A stretch of 64,000 nt of DNA from the NCBI RefSeq assembly GCF_027941955.1, contig NZ_CP115960.1:682001-746000 (forward strand). Direction: 5' to 3'. Both the position numbers and the translations under genes were made by a program. Numbering within the stretch: position 1 is the first letter of the stretch; the number at the start of each line of letters is the position of its first letter. Positions 63,262-64,000 of the stretch are shown here, piece by piece. The notes under the pieces were generated by a model. That model saw only the letters and a program-made list of their open reading frames with translations. It was not told where the DNA came from and did not search any database. The DNA is from Sphingomonas sp. 7/4-4 (GTDB taxonomy: Bacteria > Pseudomonadota > Alphaproteobacteria > Sphingomonadales > Sphingomonadaceae).

Positions 63262-63689
63262 GGATCTTCACGATCGGCTATGAGGCGACGACGATGGCCG
63301 AGTTCATCGCGGCGCTCCACAAGGCCGGGGTCGAGCGGGTGATCGACGTGCGCGCGGTGCCCCTCTCGCGGCGGCCGGGCTTCTCGAAGAACATGCTCGC
63401 CGCGAGCCTGAAGGACACGGGGATCGACTATGTCCTCCTCAAGAATCTCGGCACCCCCAAGCCGGGGCGCGACGCGGCCAAGAAAGGCGACGTCGCGACG
63501 CTGGAGCGCGTGTACGAAACCCAGCTCGGGCTGCCCGAGGCGCAGGCCGAGGCGGCGCAGATGCGCGCGCTCGCGGCGGAGAAGCCCAGCGCCCTGGTCT
63601 GCTTCGAGCGCAACCCCGAACATTGCCACCGCACCCTGCTGCTCGCGGCCGAGGGCGAGGGCGCCGAAATCGTCGACCTGTTTCCCTGA
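63258..63689 (+). CDS. DUF488 family protein
   Basis: A 143-residue protein. [16 protein letters not shown] at the start, [17 protein letters not shown] and [16 protein letters not shown] are the marks of DUF488, a small alpha-beta family of unknown role with conserved Arg, Cys and His. The ATG overlaps the stop of the YhhN gene. Frame intact. Confidence 0.88.
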   Translation: MRIFTIGYEATTMAEFIAALHKAGVERVIDVRAVPLSRRPGFSKNMLAASLKDTGIDYVLLKNLGTPKPGRDAAKKGDVATLERVYETQLGLPEAQAEAAQMRALAAEKPSALVCFERNPEHCHRTLLLAAEGEGAEIVDLFP

Positions 63690-63720
63690 AAGGCCCGTTT
63701 CCCTGAAAGGAGTGACCGCC

Positions 63721-64000
63721 ATGATCGACCATATCGGTTTCGCCGTCTCCGACCTCGCCCGCTCCGACACCTTCTACACCGCCGCGCTCGCGCCGCTCGG
63801 CATCGCCGAGATCCTGCGCGTCACGCCCGAACAGACCGAGGCGGGCGGCACCGCGATCGGCTATGGCAAGCAGGGCAACCCGTTCTTCTGGATCGGCGAC
63901 AATGAGCAAGTGGGGCAGGGCACGCATGTCGCCTTCAGCGCCGACAGCCGCGCGCAGGTCGACGCGTTCCACGCCGCGGCGCTGGCGGCGGGCGGCACCG
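63721..64000 (+). CDS. VOC (glyoxalase/bleomycin resistance) family protein, 5' part
   Basis: The first 93 residues of a VOC-fold protein, cut by the window end. DHIGFAVSDLARSDTFYTAALAPLG opens the first beta-alpha-beta-beta-beta unit with the His metal ligand, and GTHVAFSADSRAQVDAFH opens the next. Substrate cannot be inferred. ATG 63721 follows AAAGGAG at ideal spacing. Confidence 0.85.
   Translation, partial: MIDHIGFAVSDLARSDTFYTAALAPLGIAEILRVTPEQTEAGGTAIGYGKQGNPFFWIGDNEQVGQGTHVAFSADSRAQVDAFHAAALAAGGT

Overview
The window reads as one continuous GC-rich chromosome segment of an alphaproteobacterium of the order Sphingomonadales, most like Sphingomonas. The evidence is gene order and protein character: an end-to-end nuo operon running into birA-coaX-rnj, a DUF1467 protein, E1-beta of pyruvate dehydrogenase with its own lipoyl domain, a long Ala/Glu-rich tail on ribosomal protein S2, carA/carB split by an orphan gene, a yqeY-dnaG-rpoD cluster, and a bamA-ompH-fabZ block without the usual lpx genes. 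No rRNA, tRNA, CRISPR array, prophage or insertion sequence was seen.

Layout. 1-7670: end of nuoH, nuoIJKLMN (complex I membrane arm) and birA. 7682-10370: coaX, RNase J, DUF1467. 10560-15975: a large membrane-anchored coiled-coil protein, a degenerate Hpt protein, a VWA protein and a GT39-like glycosyltransferase. 16014-21156: CHAP hydrolase, two tandem paralogous secreted proteins, a CPA2 antiporter and a Vps62-like protein. 21282-25209: icd, a PmtA-like methyltransferase, psd, pssA and a small membrane protein. 25479-36874: rpsB-tsf-pyrH-frr-uppS-cdsA-dxr-rseP-bamA-ompH-fabZ, linking translation, isoprenoid and phospholipid precursors and outer-membrane assembly. 36980-38266: rpmE, PilZ protein, secreted protein. 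38267-43454: structured intergenic region (possible small RNA), then rpoD, dnaG, a GIY-YIG gene flanked by palindromes, and yqeY, all on the minus strand. 43595-51860: carA, AT-rich orphan, carB, greA, rhomboid, then a minus-strand cluster of small envelope proteins under a candidate EcfG (general stress) promoter. 52007-56455: eno, ftsB, pdhA, pdhB. 56494-59945: TadE, TadE and TadG of a Flp pilus system. 59946-64000: phytoene-synthase-like protein, EF-hand protein, trmFO, YhhN, DUF488 and a truncated VOC protein.

A caution that governs the reading of this window: about 20 conserved, mostly essential genes carry single-base frameshifts (birA, rnj, dnaG, carB, dxr, rseP, cdsA, fabZ, yqeY, trmFO and others). 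About a dozen of them lie exactly at GANTC, the CcrM methylation motif of alphaproteobacteria, and ten show the same change: GANTC rewritten as GATCTC, GAGATC or GACCTC. I treat these genes as intact in the organism and the shifts as systematic sequence errors at methylated sites. Most of the others are homopolymer indels. Start and end coordinates for those genes are given across the shift.
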